Origin: Desulfosporosinus nitroreducens
Lineage (GTDB): Bacteria; Bacillota; Desulfitobacteriia; Desulfitobacteriales; Desulfitobacteriaceae
NCBI RefSeq assembly: GCF_023897015.1
Contig: NZ_JAMHFY010000034.1
Span: 1 to 50,839 of the forward strand
Direction: 5' to 3'
DNA length: 50,839 nt
The translations under genes were made by a program, and so were the position numbers. The notes below the pieces were generated by a model. It was given only the letters and a program-made list of their open reading frames with translations, did no database searches and was not told where the DNA came from. Shown here one piece after another: positions 16,743-26,115 of this stretch; position 1 is the stretch's first letter; every line of letters begins with the position of its first letter.

Positions 16743-16928
16743 GGATTAACAATCCCTCCAAATATACTTTCAATCGTTCTCCCTCCGCATTGTACTGTAA
16801 TCATCTCATAACTTTCTCGCGAAATAAAGAGAAACTTGTCAAGGAAACAAAAAGCCACCTTTCTGGTTCGTGGTCTATCGCAGTTATGCAGATCTTGAGT
16901 TACTACATGTCTCGTAGTATGAAAACAT
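16743..16928. other. Intergenic region upstream of the HAD gene
   Basis: It should contain the HAD gene promoter. A minus-strand frame of 100 codons covers 16724-17026 but runs through two hairpins, lacks a ribosome binding site and has no recognisable family, so I do not call it. Nothing else is visible. Confidence 0.4.
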
Positions 16929-16929
16929 G

Positions 16930-16957
16930 AAAAAGCGTGAAATAAATCACGCTTTTT
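16930..16957. terminator. Bidirectional hairpin terminator
   Basis: AAAAAGCGTGA (16930-16940) pairs with TCACGCTTTTT (16947-16957) around a 6-nt loop, with A- and T-tracts on the two sides. It may back up termination of the tRNA-Leu transcript. Confidence 0.6.
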
Positions 16958-17028
16958 TACATATCTGGCTATTTTTAAGGTCATGGCCATTTTAATGGTT
17001 TTTAAATTCACATGTATTTTAGGCATAA

Positions 17029-17048
17029 AGAAAAGGCCCGAAGGCCTT
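17029..17048 (-). terminator. tRNA-Leu terminator
   Basis: On the minus strand AAGGCC-TTCG-GGCCTT (17048-17033), a UUCG-type tetraloop hairpin, is followed by TTCTTT. It begins 10 nt after the tRNA 3' end. Confidence 0.75.
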
Positions 17049-17058
17049 GATTTTACTG

Positions 17059-17144
17059 TGGTGGGCGAGGGGGGACTTGAACCCCCACATACTCACATAT
17101 ATCGGATTTTGAGACCGACGCGTCTGCCATTCCGCCACTCGCCC
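17059..17144 (-). tRNA. tRNA-Leu (anticodon CAA)
   Basis: An 86-nt class II tRNA with encoded CCA. The acceptor stem is GGGCGAG/CTCGCCC with discriminator A. The D arm is GTGGCGGAATGGCAGACGC, the loop CTCAAAA gives anticodon CAA, there is a long variable arm, and the T arm contains GGTTCAAGTCC. The last anticodon-stem pair (31-39) is T-T. It reads UUG codons. Confidence 0.93.
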
Positions 17145-17203
17145 ATATATAATTCCGTCAGATGAATCATGACGGCCTAGTTATAATAACATTAATCCCA
17201 AGA

Positions 17204-18190
17204 CTAAGTCAAGTCTTTTGTTAAATTTATATCAGCTGTTTCATGAAAAAATCCGATGGTCCGCAACTTCTCATATCGTTTCTCGCGAAGCACCTCTGGA
17301 CTTTCCGAACGCAGTCGAACCAAATACTTTGATATGACCTGCGATAATTCATCAGCAGTTTGGTTCAGATTATTGTGAGCTCCACCTTGAGGCTCCCGTA
17401 CCAATTCGTCCGCTACCCCAAGCCTTAATAAATCTTGAGCTGTAAATTTCAAAGCGGCTGCCGCTTCTTTCGCCTTTGTTGTATCCTTCCAGAGAATTGA
17501 AGCGCAACTTTCTGGAGCAATTACGGAGTAAAAAGAATTCTCGAGCATTAATAGTACATTGCCCGCCCCAAGAGCGAGTGCACCGCCGCTTCCGCCTTCT
17601 CCAATCACCGTACTGATCACAGGAACATGATAGCCTGACATTGCAAGCAGGCATCGAGCAATTGCTTCACCCTGGCCTCGTTCCTCGGCTCCTAGGTCAC
17701 AGGCAGCCCCAGGAGTATCAATAAACGTAAGGATCGGACGTCCAAACTTTTCTGCTTGATCCATCAATCGTACCGCTTTGCGATAGCCTTCCGGATGTGG
17801 CATGCCAAAATTACGTTTAATATTTTCCTTCGTATCCTTACCCTTAACCTGGGCAATTACGGTCACAACAATTCCGTGGTAAAGTGCTATTCCACCAGCA
17901 ACAGAGCGATCATCCGCAAAAAGCCGATCCCCTTTAAGTTCTATGAAGTCTTCAAACAACAGGGGAGCATAATCATAAAAGTTAGGTCGCTCTGAGTGAC
18001 GAGCAATTTGAACTTTCTGCCAGGGCTCAAGATTTCCATAAATCTCCTTCTTCAAGAGTGCCACTTTTTTTTCAAGGGTGGCTACTTCTTGAGAAAGGTC
18101 AATCCCCTTATCCGCGGAAAACTTCTGGATTTCTGCAATTCTAACTACTAGTTCCGCAATTGGTTTTTCAAATTCAAACAGTTGCGCCAT
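17204..18190 (-). CDS. accA: Acetyl-CoA carboxylase carboxyltransferase, alpha subunit
   Basis: Together with AccD it transfers the carboxyl group from biotin to acetyl-CoA, giving malonyl-CoA, the first step of fatty acid synthesis. The 328-residue protein has the usual N-terminal helical segment ([14 protein letters not shown]) and a crotonase-fold domain with [23 protein letters not shown] (split here by position, not sequence break) and the [12 protein letters not shown] oxyanion loop. It overlaps the 3' end of accD by 17 nt, ensuring coupled expression. A weak 6-bp hairpin (17155-17175) follows and may end the transcript before tRNA-Leu. Confidence 0.97.
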   Translation of the reverse strand: MAQLFEFEKPIAELVVRIAEIQKFSADKGIDLSQEVATLEKKVALLKKEIYGNLEPWQKVQIARHSERPNFYDYAPLLFEDFIELKGDRLFADDRSVAGGIALYHGIVVTVIAQVKGKDTKENIKRNFGMPHPEGYRKAVRLMDQAEKFGRPILTFIDTPGAACDLGAEERGQGEAIARCLLAMSGYHVPVISTVIGEGGSGGALALGAGNVLLMLENSFYSVIAPESCASILWKDTTKAKEAAAALKFTAQDLLRLGVADELVREPQGGAHNNLNQTADELSQVISKYLVRLRSESPEVLREKRYEKLRTIGFFHETADINLTKDLT

Positions 18191-19094
18191 ACTTAGCCCC
18201 TTCCTGATGGTACCGTAGTAAACGTGCTAAAACGGACCGCATCTGAGTACGCGCCACGATCAGATCAATCAAGCCGTGTTCCTGGTTAAACTCAGCCGTT
18301 TGTGCTCCCTTAGGGAGTTCTTGCCTCATCGTTTGTTTGATGACACGCGGTCCTGTAAACCCAATTAAAGCATTAGGTTCAGAAATCATAATGTCTCCCA
18401 GTGAAGCATAGCTGGCTGTCACCCCACCGAAGGTGGGATCTGTAAGCACGGAAATATATAATAGGCGGTTCTCTGATAATTTTCCTAAAGCCGCACTCGT
18501 TTTGGCCATTTGGTAAAGAGAAAGAATCCCTTCTTGCATCCTGGCGCCTCCGGAAGTAGAAAAAATAACCACCGGCAACCTTAACTCAATCGCCCGTTCA
18601 ATCGCCCGGGCAATTTTTTCTCCCACGACAGAACCCATACTGCCCATCATAAAACTCGCTTCACTAATAGCAACTACAAAGGGAATATCCTCAATTCTGG
18701 CACGACCCGTGAGTATTCCTTCTGTCATGCCTGATTTTTCGTGGGCTTCAATGAGCTTTTCTTCATAGCCGGGAAATTCCAAAGAATCTAAAGTTGTTAA
18801 TTCAGCATCCCACTCTTCAAAACTGTTTTCATCCACCAGTAACGCAAGGCGCGCACTGGCAGAAATTCTAAAATGATGCTCACAGGTAGTACAAACTCGC
18901 GCGTTTTCCTCGATATCTTTATTGAAGAGAACTTCCCCACATTTTGGGCATTTAACCCAAAGACCATCAGGCAGTTCTTTTTTACTTACACCAACAGCTT
19001 CTTCTTGCATAGAAACCTCAGATGGAGTGCGATTCTGCATCTGACCAGATTTTATGGTAACATACTTTGTCTTTCTGAATATATCCTTAAACAT
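18174..19094 (-). CDS. accD: Acetyl-CoA carboxylase carboxyltransferase, beta subunit
   Basis: Partner of AccA in the heterotetrameric carboxyltransferase. The 306-residue protein carries the N-terminal four-Cys zinc ribbon (Cys 49, 52, 68, 71), then a crotonase-like domain with [19 protein letters not shown] and [16 protein letters not shown]. It sits between a DUF2007 gene (3-nt gap) and accA (17-nt overlap) in one transcription unit. Confidence 0.97.
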   Translation of the reverse strand: MFKDIFRKTKYVTIKSGQMQNRTPSEVSMQEEAVGVSKKELPDGLWVKCPKCGEVLFNKDIEENARVCTTCEHHFRISASARLALLVDENSFEEWDAELTTLDSLEFPGYEEKLIEAHEKSGMTEGILTGRARIEDIPFVVAISEASFMMGSMGSVVGEKIARAIERAIELRLPVVIFSTSGGARMQEGILSLYQMAKTSAALGKLSENRLLYISVLTDPTFGGVTASYASLGDIMISEPNALIGFTGPRVIKQTMRQELPKGAQTAEFNQEHGLIDLIVARTQMRSVLARLLRYHQEGAKYGATV

Positions 19095-19097
19095 AGC

Positions 19098-19298
19098 CTA
19101 GCTCCCCATAGCGCCAGTGATAATTTCATGCGCCTCTTCAGCTTCAGATTCTGGCACAAGAATTTCGACTGAAGCATGTTCACCAAGATGCGCCGAGCCA
19201 ATCGGACGAAGCTGGACAAGCATCCCTTCATCCGTAAGGATTTTCTTATACTTCTCTGCGATTAATTTATTGGGAGCAATATAAATGACCGTCCACAT
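19098..19298 (-). CDS. DUF2007-type small protein
   Basis: This 66-residue protein begins MWTVIYIAPNKLIAEKYKKI and ends in ILVPESEAEEAHEII, the pattern of the DUF2007 family (PF09413, sometimes named putative signal-transducing protein). No catalytic residues are evident. It lies 3 nt before accD, so it is probably co-transcribed with the acetyl-CoA carboxylase genes. Function unknown. Confidence 0.75.
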   Translation of the reverse strand: MWTVIYIAPNKLIAEKYKKILTDEGMLVQLRPIGSAHLGEHASVEILVPESEAEEAHEIITGAMGS

Positions 19299-19369
19299 TT
19301 TTGAAAATCCCCCTTTTTAAATCGATTTATGATACCATAGCCCTTCTAATTGTGCAACAAAGGGGTATT

Positions 19370-19876
19370 CTAATCCTCCATATTAGAGTCTGAACGAAGA
19401 CTAGAATACTTTGCGATAAGCGCCTTTTCTACATGTACGGGTACAAAATCAGAGACCCCGGCATGTAAACTGGAAGCCCATTTAATGGCACTTGAACTGA
19501 TAAAGGAGTATTCGCTTTGGGTCATAAGGAAAATTGTTTCCACATCGGGGGCAATCTTTTTGTTCATTAAGGCCAATTGGAATTCATATTCAAAATCAGA
19601 TAAGGCTCGGAGCCCTCGAATTATGGCGATGGCCCTGCATTGGCGAGCAAACTCGACTGTCAGCCCTTCAAAAACACGAACACTGACATTAGGCATGTCT
19701 TTGGTTGATTCCGTGAGAAGTTCCATTCTCTCACCCAATGTAAACAATGGAGTCTTATTACTATCGGCAGCAACGGCAATAATCAAGCCATCGAATAGCT
19801 CTTTAGCTCGAACTAATATATCAAGATGTCCCTTAGTTACTGGGTCGAATGTTCCTGGATATATTGCAATACGCAC
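19370..19876 (-). CDS. coaD: Phosphopantetheine adenylyltransferase
   Basis: Fourth step of coenzyme A synthesis: ATP plus 4'-phosphopantetheine gives dephospho-CoA. The 168-residue protein is normal length. It shows the nucleotidyltransferase motif YPGTFDPVTKGHLDIL (TxGH) and the C-terminal YSFISSSAIKW segment that corresponds to the ISST/SSS(L/I)(V)K nucleotide-binding motif. Translation appears to begin at GTG (19876) with AAAGGTG upstream. It lies between dnaE and the DUF2007-accD-accA group on the same strand. Confidence 0.96.
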   Translation of the reverse strand: MRIAIYPGTFDPVTKGHLDILVRAKELFDGLIIAVAADSNKTPLFTLGERMELLTESTKDMPNVSVRVFEGLTVEFARQCRAIAIIRGLRALSDFEYEFQLALMNKKIAPDVETIFLMTQSEYSFISSSAIKWASSLHAGVSDFVPVHVEKALIAKYSSLRSDSNMED

Positions 19877-19952
19877 ACTTTATCACCTTTTCATTTAGGA
19901 TGTTTTGATGGTTTTCGCCTTAAAAGCTAAGATTCCTGCAAGGCAAGCCCCT

Positions 19953-22900
19953 TTAGGCAAAATATTTAGCTGGTCGCCAGACCACATTCTGTTGATCCAT
20001 CACTTCCCAAAGTGCGCTTGTCAGTTCATCTCTATCATTAACCCAAAATTTCCGTTTTCCTTCCAGGGTTTTCTGACTATCCTCAAAGTAGAAATAAACC
20101 GGTTGGCTACCAGGAAAACGTTGTAAGATACTCAATACTGTTTGCATTAAATCACTTTCTTCGTTAGAGAATCTTAAAAAGAGTCGCTTAACTGCAACTT
20201 GTGACGAGTTGCTTCTCGTAATCGAGATTGGAACTTCTTCGGAAATTGCGGCTTGTCTAGTATGTTTATTATTTCCAGAAGGTTTTAAGTCCTCTAGCTT
20301 AGTAATTTTCTCGGCAAAGATCTTCTTTTCGTCGTCTCGAATGTTATATCGTCCTGACACAACAATCACATCGTCGTTAGCAAAAGTATTAGTCTGAGCA
20401 TAAACACGGGGAAAGACCAACACCTCAATTCCGCTCGTTAAGTCTTCCAGAACGAAGCTGGCCATCATTTCCCCTTTTTTAGTAACATTCTGCCGAAAAC
20501 CAGTCACTAATCCACCAAGCGCAACTTTCTTCTCTTCCTCCCCTTCCAGGCAAGTTAAGACATCTGAAGAAATATAATCCTTCAGTTGAGGTAAAACAGA
20601 AGAAAGCGGGTGTCCACTTAAGTAGAGTCCGAGATACTCCTTTTCCATGTCCAAGATCTCTCGTTCTTTAAAATCAGGAAGCTGGGGCAGAGTAATTCCT
20701 TCATCCATCTCTTTATCCAAATCGAAAAGAGAGAATTGCCCTGAAAGTCGATCTTTTTGCCGACGCCCAGTCGTCTCTAGTACTTGATCGATTACTGCCA
20801 GAGCTTGCGCTCTTGTGCAAATTGATCCAAAAGCACCAGAGCGCACTAAGCTTTCCAGAACACGACGATTCAAGACCTTTTGGTCGACACGCAGGCAAAA
20901 ATCATCAAGAGATTTAAAAGGTCCATCCTTCCTAGCATCTAATATCTTCTCCACAACATTAACGCCGACGTTACGAATGGCACCAAAGCCAAAGCGGATC
21001 GCTTTCTCCTCAATAGAAAATCCGACTTGACTATATTGAACATCTGGAGGAAGCACCTGAATCCCACCAGTTCGAGCATCTTGAATATAAAACGATATTT
21101 TATCCGACGAACCCATCACTGTACTTAAAAGAGCTGCCATAAATTCTAATGGATAGTTTGCTTTTAAATAAGCCGTTTGATACGAAATCACGGCATAAGC
21201 TGTTGCATGCCCTTTATTAAAGCCATATTCCGCGAATTTAGCCATTAAGTCAAAGATTTCTTCTGCATCTTTGAGCGTCAAGCCAATGCGCAGTGCCCCT
21301 GGAATAATCCATTTTCCATCAGTATCTTGCAATCCATGAATGAAATTTTGCCGTTCCTCTGCCATGATTTCTTTCTTCTTTTTCCCCATCGCCCGGCGTA
21401 GCAAATCCGCTCGTCCCAGAGAGTAGCCCCCCAGATCCCGGGCAATCTGCATGACTTGTTCCTGATATACAATAATCCCGTAGGTCGATTTAAGGATTGG
21501 CTCTAACTTTGTATGCAGATAAGTAATGTTACCTCCGCGTTTTCGGCGGATAAATTCTGGGATTTGTTCCATTGGGCCAGGCCGGTATAAGGCTACGACA
21601 GCGATAATATCCTCGAAGCATGTTGGTTTAAGATCCTTTAGAATCGCGCGCATCCCGCCGCTTTCCAGCTGAAAAATCCCCGTACTGTTTCCTGACGCCA
21701 AAAGCTCATAGGTCTTTGGATCATCTAAGGTTAAAGTTGGTAAATCAAGCTTTAAACCATGGGTCTCTTCAATCCGCAGCACAGCCTCTTGTAAAATTGT
21801 CAGGTTTCTCAAACCCAGAAAATCCATTTTTAGGAGCCCAATTTCCTCAACTGCCTTCATCGGAAACTGAGTCATGACAAAGTCTTCTGACGTTCTCTGG
21901 AGTGGCAAATAATTCATAAGAGGATCTTTAGAGATCACGACCCCTGCAGCATGCGTAGATGCATGTCGGGTCATTCCTTCGAGTGACTTGGCCAAAGTAT
22001 AAAGTCTTTTTATTTCTTCATCCTCTTCTACCATTCGGGCCAAATCAGGGGATACATCTAAAGCCTTCTCCAACGTCATTCCCAGATCCGAAGGAATAGC
22101 CTTGGCTACTTTATCGACTCGAAACAAGGGGATAGCCAACACTCTTCCCCCATCTCGGATAGCCGCTTTAGCCCCCATAGTTCCAAAAGTGATAATCTGA
22201 CATACCTTATCAGCGCCATATTTTTGGGTAACATAACGGATGACACGTTCCCGGCCTTCCGGGTCAAAATCTATATCAATATCCGGCATTGAGATACGTT
22301 CAGGATTTAAAAAACGTTCAAACAGCAAATCAAAGCGCAACGGTTCAACCGATGTTATCCCTAGTAAGTATGCGACCATACTCGCAGCCGCAGATCCTCG
22401 TCCCGGGCCGACGACCACGCCATTATCCCTGGCAAAACGGCAAAAATCTGCCACGATCAAAAAATATCCAGAAAAGCCTGTTTGGAAAATGACTTGAAGT
22501 TCGTAATCTAATCGTTCACGTTCCCGCTCCGTCATTTGAGGATAGAAACGGGGAAAGGCCTTGCGGCATTCTGCCTCTAGATAGTCATCCAAGGTATATC
22601 CTGGGGGAACCTCGAACACAGGTAAAAAATTATCCCCAAAATGAAAATCCATGTGACAACGTTCCGCGATCAGGGACGTGTTCGTCAACACTTCCGGGTG
22701 TTCCCCAAAGAGCAGAGACATCTCCTGTTCAGATTTAAGGAAGAACTCCTGACTGGAAAAACGCATTCGTGCTGTATCATCTAAGGTCTTACCAGTTTGA
22801 ATACAGAGCAGAGCATCTTGAACGAACGCGTCCTCACGCTTAACATAGTGCACATCATTTGTAGCCACCATTGGAATCCCCGTACGCTCGTGTATCTTCC

Positions 22901-23492
22901 ACATTCCTATAATGACTTTGCGCTGTTCTTCTATCCCATGATCTTGGATTTCCAGAAAGAAATTCCCTTTACCGAAAATATCTTCATACTCAAGAGCGCT
23001 TTGAACAGCCATTTCCAATTGTTCCTGCACCAAGTGCTCAGCGACTTCTCCAGCCAAACAGGCACTTAGCGCAATGATCCCTTCCGAATGCTTGCGAAGA
23101 ATTTCTTTATCTACTCGAGGTTTATAATAGAAACCTTCGATATGAGCCATAGAAACTAATTTGATCAAGTTGCGATACCCTTGCTCATTTTCAGCAAGTA
23201 AAACCAAGTGATAATTCGCGTCGTCTTTCCCTTGTATCTTATCAGTCCTCTTATTAGGGGCTACATAAACTTCACACCCTATAATCGGTTTGATTCCGGC
23301 TTGCTTACAGGCCTTATAGAAGTCGATAACCCCGTACATGACTCCATGATCCGTGATAGCCAAAGCCGACATTTCTAATTCCACTGCACGCTGGACTAAG
23401 TTTTTGATTCGTGCTGCTCCGTCAAGCAGACTAAATTCTGTATGATTATGCAAGTGAACAAAGCCACACGTATTCTGAGACTTTTGAGTCAT
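19953..23492 (-). CDS. dnaE: DNA polymerase III alpha subunit
   Basis: Replicative DNA polymerase catalytic subunit. The 1179-residue protein is of the DnaE1 type: N-terminal PHP domain (HLHNHTEFSLLDG, then ITDHGVMYG), palm with the catalytic PDIDIDFDPEGRERV motif near residue 400, GPGRGSAAAS, the FNKGHATAYAVISYQTAYLK segment, a helix-hairpin-helix region, and a C-terminal OB fold (VALGGLVTGFR to FPRVYAQ). The rest of the C-terminus is typical for the family. AAGGCAGGTG precedes the ATG. A hairpin upstream separates it from ytoI. coaD follows 76 nt downstream. Confidence 0.97.
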   Translation of the reverse strand: MTQKSQNTCGFVHLHNHTEFSLLDGAARIKNLVQRAVELEMSALAITDHGVMYGVIDFYKACKQAGIKPIIGCEVYVAPNKRTDKIQGKDDANYHLVLLAENEQGYRNLIKLVSMAHIEGFYYKPRVDKEILRKHSEGIIALSACLAGEVAEHLVQEQLEMAVQSALEYEDIFGKGNFFLEIQDHGIEEQRKVIIGMWKIHERTGIPMVATNDVHYVKREDAFVQDALLCIQTGKTLDDTARMRFSSQEFFLKSEQEMSLLFGEHPEVLTNTSLIAERCHMDFHFGDNFLPVFEVPPGYTLDDYLEAECRKAFPRFYPQMTERERERLDYELQVIFQTGFSGYFLIVADFCRFARDNGVVVGPGRGSAAASMVAYLLGITSVEPLRFDLLFERFLNPERISMPDIDIDFDPEGRERVIRYVTQKYGADKVCQIITFGTMGAKAAIRDGGRVLAIPLFRVDKVAKAIPSDLGMTLEKALDVSPDLARMVEEDEEIKRLYTLAKSLEGMTRHASTHAAGVVISKDPLMNYLPLQRTSEDFVMTQFPMKAVEEIGLLKMDFLGLRNLTILQEAVLRIEETHGLKLDLPTLTLDDPKTYELLASGNSTGIFQLESGGMRAILKDLKPTCFEDIIAVVALYRPGPMEQIPEFIRRKRGGNITYLHTKLEPILKSTYGIIVYQEQVMQIARDLGGYSLGRADLLRRAMGKKKKEIMAEERQNFIHGLQDTDGKWIIPGALRIGLTLKDAEEIFDLMAKFAEYGFNKGHATAYAVISYQTAYLKANYPLEFMAALLSTVMGSSDKISFYIQDARTGGIQVLPPDVQYSQVGFSIEEKAIRFGFGAIRNVGVNVVEKILDARKDGPFKSLDDFCLRVDQKVLNRRVLESLVRSGAFGSICTRAQALAVIDQVLETTGRRQKDRLSGQFSLFDLDKEMDEGITLPQLPDFKEREILDMEKEYLGLYLSGHPLSSVLPQLKDYISSDVLTCLEGEEEKKVALGGLVTGFRQNVTKKGEMMASFVLEDLTSGIEVLVFPRVYAQTNTFANDDVIVVSGRYNIRDDEKKIFAEKITKLEDLKPSGNNKHTRQAAISEEVPISITRSNSSQVAVKRLFLRFSNEESDLMQTVLSILQRFPGSQPVYFYFEDSQKTLEGKRKFWVNDRDELTSALWEVMDQQNVVWRPAKYFA

Positions 23493-23518
23493 TATAAGGA
23501 TTCACCTGCCTTCCTTAG

Positions 23519-23546
23519 AAAGCCCCCTCATGAATGAGGGGGCTTT
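23519..23546 (-). terminator. Hairpin terminator of the ytoI gene
   Basis: AAAGCCCCCTCA pairs with TGAGGGGGCTTT around TGAA (12-bp stem). It lies between the ytoI stop and the dnaE start. The minus-strand T-tract is short (TTTCT). Confidence 0.75.
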
Positions 23547-23551
23547 GCAAA

Positions 23552-24874
23552 TTAATGGACTGTTTCGCTAACCAATTTCTTATCCCCTATCCTGGCAGTC
23601 ATTAAACCTTTGGCAACCATAGCATTATTAGTCGTCACTTCTACCTCAATATTGCAATGTTTCTTGGCAACTAATAATAGCCTTGCTGTGACCTTAATTT
23701 CAGTTCCGACTGCAATCGGCTGCAACTGGTACAGGGTAAAATTTTCGGTAATCGCATTAAGTCGATACTTCTTGCGCAGTCCAATATAGCCCGCCATATT
23801 CATAACCGTCACGATAACCCCACAACTGGCAGAACCGTAGTCATCACTCATGGCATTGGTAATTTCCCCTTCAATAGTGAGATGCTCTGCATCATCGACA
23901 AATCGGAATCCGCTTAGCACAAGATTATCGACTGTTTCTCCAAACTGTGGTTGTTTCTGAACTTGCTGGTAAGCTTCAATGACATCTTGTAAGCTAATAA
24001 TGCCGATTAATTTTCCCTGATCTGCAACGACAGCTATTTCCCACCCCTCCCAAACCATGATTCGGGAGATATGGGTTACAGGATCATCTCGACCGACAAG
24101 AAAAGGATTAGAATTCATAACCTCTTTGATAGGTGTCTTAACCTCAGCTCCGGCGACATCCACAGCGGTAACGATTCCAACCAGATTCATTTCCTCATCA
24201 ACAACAGGAAAACGACTGTGGTCCGTATTTTGAGATAGTTTTCTCCAATCGTCGACCGTAGCATCTGCAGTTAGATAACTCACATCTTTAACCATAATAT
24301 CTTCAACTAAAATGAGTTCTTTCTGAATCAATCGATCATAGAGAGCACGGTTAATCATTGAAGTCACCGCAAATGTGTCATAAGGAGACTGAATAATCAC
24401 TAATTCATTATTTCGTGCTAAAGCTACAACCTCTTCATCAGGTTCAAATCCTCCGGTAATTAACAGTGATGTATGATGATTTAAAGCAACAATCTGGGCG
24501 TCGCGACGGTTTCCGACAATACACAATGCACCCTCTTCTAAGTAGCGTACCATGGTATTTAACTCCATTGCGGCAATAACGAACTTATTAGGGGAGCGAT
24601 CGAGATGTGCAAAGCCGCAAATAACAACACCTTCGGCAATCTGTGAAACTTCACGCAATGTCAAATCCTCGATTTGCCTCTCTTTGACTCCTTCAATTCG
24701 AATCGTTCCAACCTTAGGAATCGAACGGACAAATCCTTTGGACTCTGCCTCTTTAATAGCCCGATAAGCCGTTCCTTCACTGACGTCCAGCTCTTTAGCA
24801 ATGAACCGGACTGAAACCTTACTGCCAATTGCCAGATCTTCAATAAAGGTTAAAATTTGCTGATGCTTTGTCAA
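23552..24874 (-). CDS. ytoI: YtoI-like protein (HTH, DRTGG, CBS pair, hotdog domain)
   Basis: A 440-residue protein with four parts: an N-terminal winged HTH (about 15-55, VRFIAKELDVSEGTAYRAIKEAESKGFVRS), a DRTGG-type domain (about 70-185), two CBS repeats (about 190-315, ending GIISLQDVIEAY), and a C-terminal hotdog domain (about 325-435). The same architecture is found in Bacillus YtoI, which neighbours ytkL there as here. CBS and DRTGG domains usually sense nucleotides, so it is probably a ligand-controlled regulator, though its target is unknown. The start codon is TTG (24874), preceded by GGGGAG. Confidence 0.9.
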   Translation of the reverse strand: MTKHQQILTFIEDLAIGSKVSVRFIAKELDVSEGTAYRAIKEAESKGFVRSIPKVGTIRIEGVKERQIEDLTLREVSQIAEGVVICGFAHLDRSPNKFVIAAMELNTMVRYLEEGALCIVGNRRDAQIVALNHHTSLLITGGFEPDEEVVALARNNELVIIQSPYDTFAVTSMINRALYDRLIQKELILVEDIMVKDVSYLTADATVDDWRKLSQNTDHSRFPVVDEEMNLVGIVTAVDVAGAEVKTPIKEVMNSNPFLVGRDDPVTHISRIMVWEGWEIAVVADQGKLIGIISLQDVIEAYQQVQKQPQFGETVDNLVLSGFRFVDDAEHLTIEGEITNAMSDDYGSASCGVIVTVMNMAGYIGLRKKYRLNAITENFTLYQLQPIAVGTEIKVTARLLLVAKKHCNIEVEVTTNNAMVAKGLMTARIGDKKLVSETVH

Positions 24875-24956
24875 CTATATACGCTCCCCACTAATTACTA
24901 TATCGGACTATTATTATATCACATGAATTAATATTCAACTATGTCTTCGTAATCTT

Positions 24957-25136
24957 CTAACCATCTTTTCGTCGCCTTTGAGTCATAAGCCCTCCGATTC
25001 TCCCCGCTTCCTTAGCACTTAAAGAATGCCATCCGTTACTGTGTATCTGTTCGAGCAATCCCAACTCCGCCGCGATCTCCATTTTCAGAGGTTCTAAAGG
25101 ATCTATTCGCCTTACCTTTGGTCTTTGCTGCTTCAT
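24957..25136 (-). CDS. Small acid-soluble spore protein, alpha/beta-type-like
   Basis: A 59-codon gene read from the sequence. The protein contains KMEIAAELGLLEQ (about 19-31), NGWHSLSAKEAGRIGGLM (about 34-51) and a basic tail QRRRKDG. The ELG...NGW...L(S/T)..E(A/N)G.(I/V)GG pattern is that of alpha/beta-type SASPs, closest to the short SspF-like kind, which coat and protect spore DNA. GGGAGG lies about 9 nt before the ATG. It starts 2 nt after the stop of a small Cys-rich gene, so the two are probably one unit. It indicates a sporulating host. Confidence 0.8.
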   Translation of the reverse strand: MKQQRPKVRRIDPLEPLKMEIAAELGLLEQIHSNGWHSLSAKEAGRIGGLMTQRRRKDG

Positions 25137-25138
25137 TC

Positions 25139-25279
25139 TTAGATCCTCCCCCTGCTCATGAGGTTAAAGCCTTCTTCATAATGAGGGCAATTTGGTCCGC
25201 GTTCACCTATAATATGTTCCAAACGACAACGACCTTCAATCCCATAAAGACAATGCATCGCACATAATTTTCTTGTCAT
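25139..25279 (-). CDS. Small Cys-rich protein
   Basis: A 46-codon gene immediately upstream of the spore protein gene. The protein has Cys at 6, 10, 18 and 31 and His at 9, 22 and 33 (motif LCAMHCLYGIEGRC, then NCPHY), which suggests binding of a metal or Fe-S cluster. I do not recognise a named family. GGAG about 10 nt upstream and 2-nt spacing to the next gene support translation. Confidence 0.6.
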   Translation of the reverse strand: MTRKLCAMHCLYGIEGRCRLEHIIGERGPNCPHYEEGFNLMSRGRI

Positions 25280-25344
25280 TTAAATTCATCTCCTAAACTA
25301 ATAATGATCTCTCCTCACGTTTTAAGTCTGACCATTTTTGCATA

Positions 25345-25374
25345 AAAATATCCCACTTGAGCATCAAGTGGGAT
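25345..25374 (-). terminator. Rho-independent terminator of the UPF0173 gene
   Basis: ATCCCACTTG (25350-25359) pairs with CAAGTGGGAT (25365-25374), loop 5 nt, followed on the minus strand by ATTTTTATG. It lies 20 nt after the UPF0173 stop codon. Confidence 0.85.
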
Positions 25375-25394
25375 TGATTGATTTCAACTATGTT

Positions 25395-26093
25395 TTAAAC
25401 TTCGTATGATTCACCCGGACTTAGTGCCTTGCCTCGGCTTTCTGGCACTCTGCGTTGCAGGAGATGTAAGAACTCTCCAACATCTTGGACAATCACTGGG
25501 AATGTATTATAGTGCATGGGAATAACCACTTTAGGGCGCAATAATTGGGACGCATGAACCGCTTCTTCGACTCCCATGACGAAATTATCACCGATTGGGA
25601 GCATAGCAACCTCGATAGGATAACGACGGCCGATAAGTTCCATGTCCCCGAACAATCCTGTATCCCCTGCATGATAAAGCCATTTTCCCTCCATCTGAAG
25701 CAAAAATCCGCAGGCTAAACCCCCATAGATCATATGCTCTTCGTTGGGACTTTGTATCCCAGATCCATGTAATGCAAGAGTAAGTTTAATCAATCCAAAG
25801 GGAAACAGATGCTTTCCTCCAATATGCATAGCGTGCGTCTTAGCCCCCTGGCTCTGACAATAACTCGCCAACTCAAAAACAGCAATAATCGGAGCTCCGG
25901 TCTGCTTAGACAAATGTATTGCATCACCTAAATGATCACTATGCCCATGGGTGACAAGAATCGCATCAAGATGAGTAAAATCTGAAGGCCTAGCCGTTGC
26001 GCTTGGATTACCTGTTAAAAAAGGATCTATAAGGATTCTTCCCGCTTCCCCTACAATTTCAAAGCAAGCATGTCCATGGAAATGAATACGCAT
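25395..26093 (-). CDS. ytkL: UPF0173 metal-dependent hydrolase (YtkL-like)
   Basis: This 232-residue metallo-beta-lactamase-fold protein begins MRIHFHGHACFEI. It has the metal motif THGHSDHLGDA, then AGDTGLFGDM and PMHYNTFPV, which supply the other His/Asp ligands. These features define the UPF0173 group, whose substrate is unknown. AGGAGG about 9 nt upstream supports the start. It neighbours ytoI as in Bacillus, apart from two small genes in between here. Confidence 0.92.
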   Translation of the reverse strand: MRIHFHGHACFEIVGEAGRILIDPFLTGNPSATARPSDFTHLDAILVTHGHSDHLGDAIHLSKQTGAPIIAVFELASYCQSQGAKTHAMHIGGKHLFPFGLIKLTLALHGSGIQSPNEEHMIYGGLACGFLLQMEGKWLYHAGDTGLFGDMELIGRRYPIEVAMLPIGDNFVMGVEEAVHASQLLRPKVVIPMHYNTFPVIVQDVGEFLHLLQRRVPESRGKALSPGESYEV

Positions 26094-26115
26094 ACATGAG
26101 AAACCTCCTATTTTT

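Noticed and set aside
16724-17026. 100-codon minus-strand ORF between HAD gene and tRNA-Leu
   Set aside because: Spans two terminator-like hairpins, overlaps the HAD start, and has no family.
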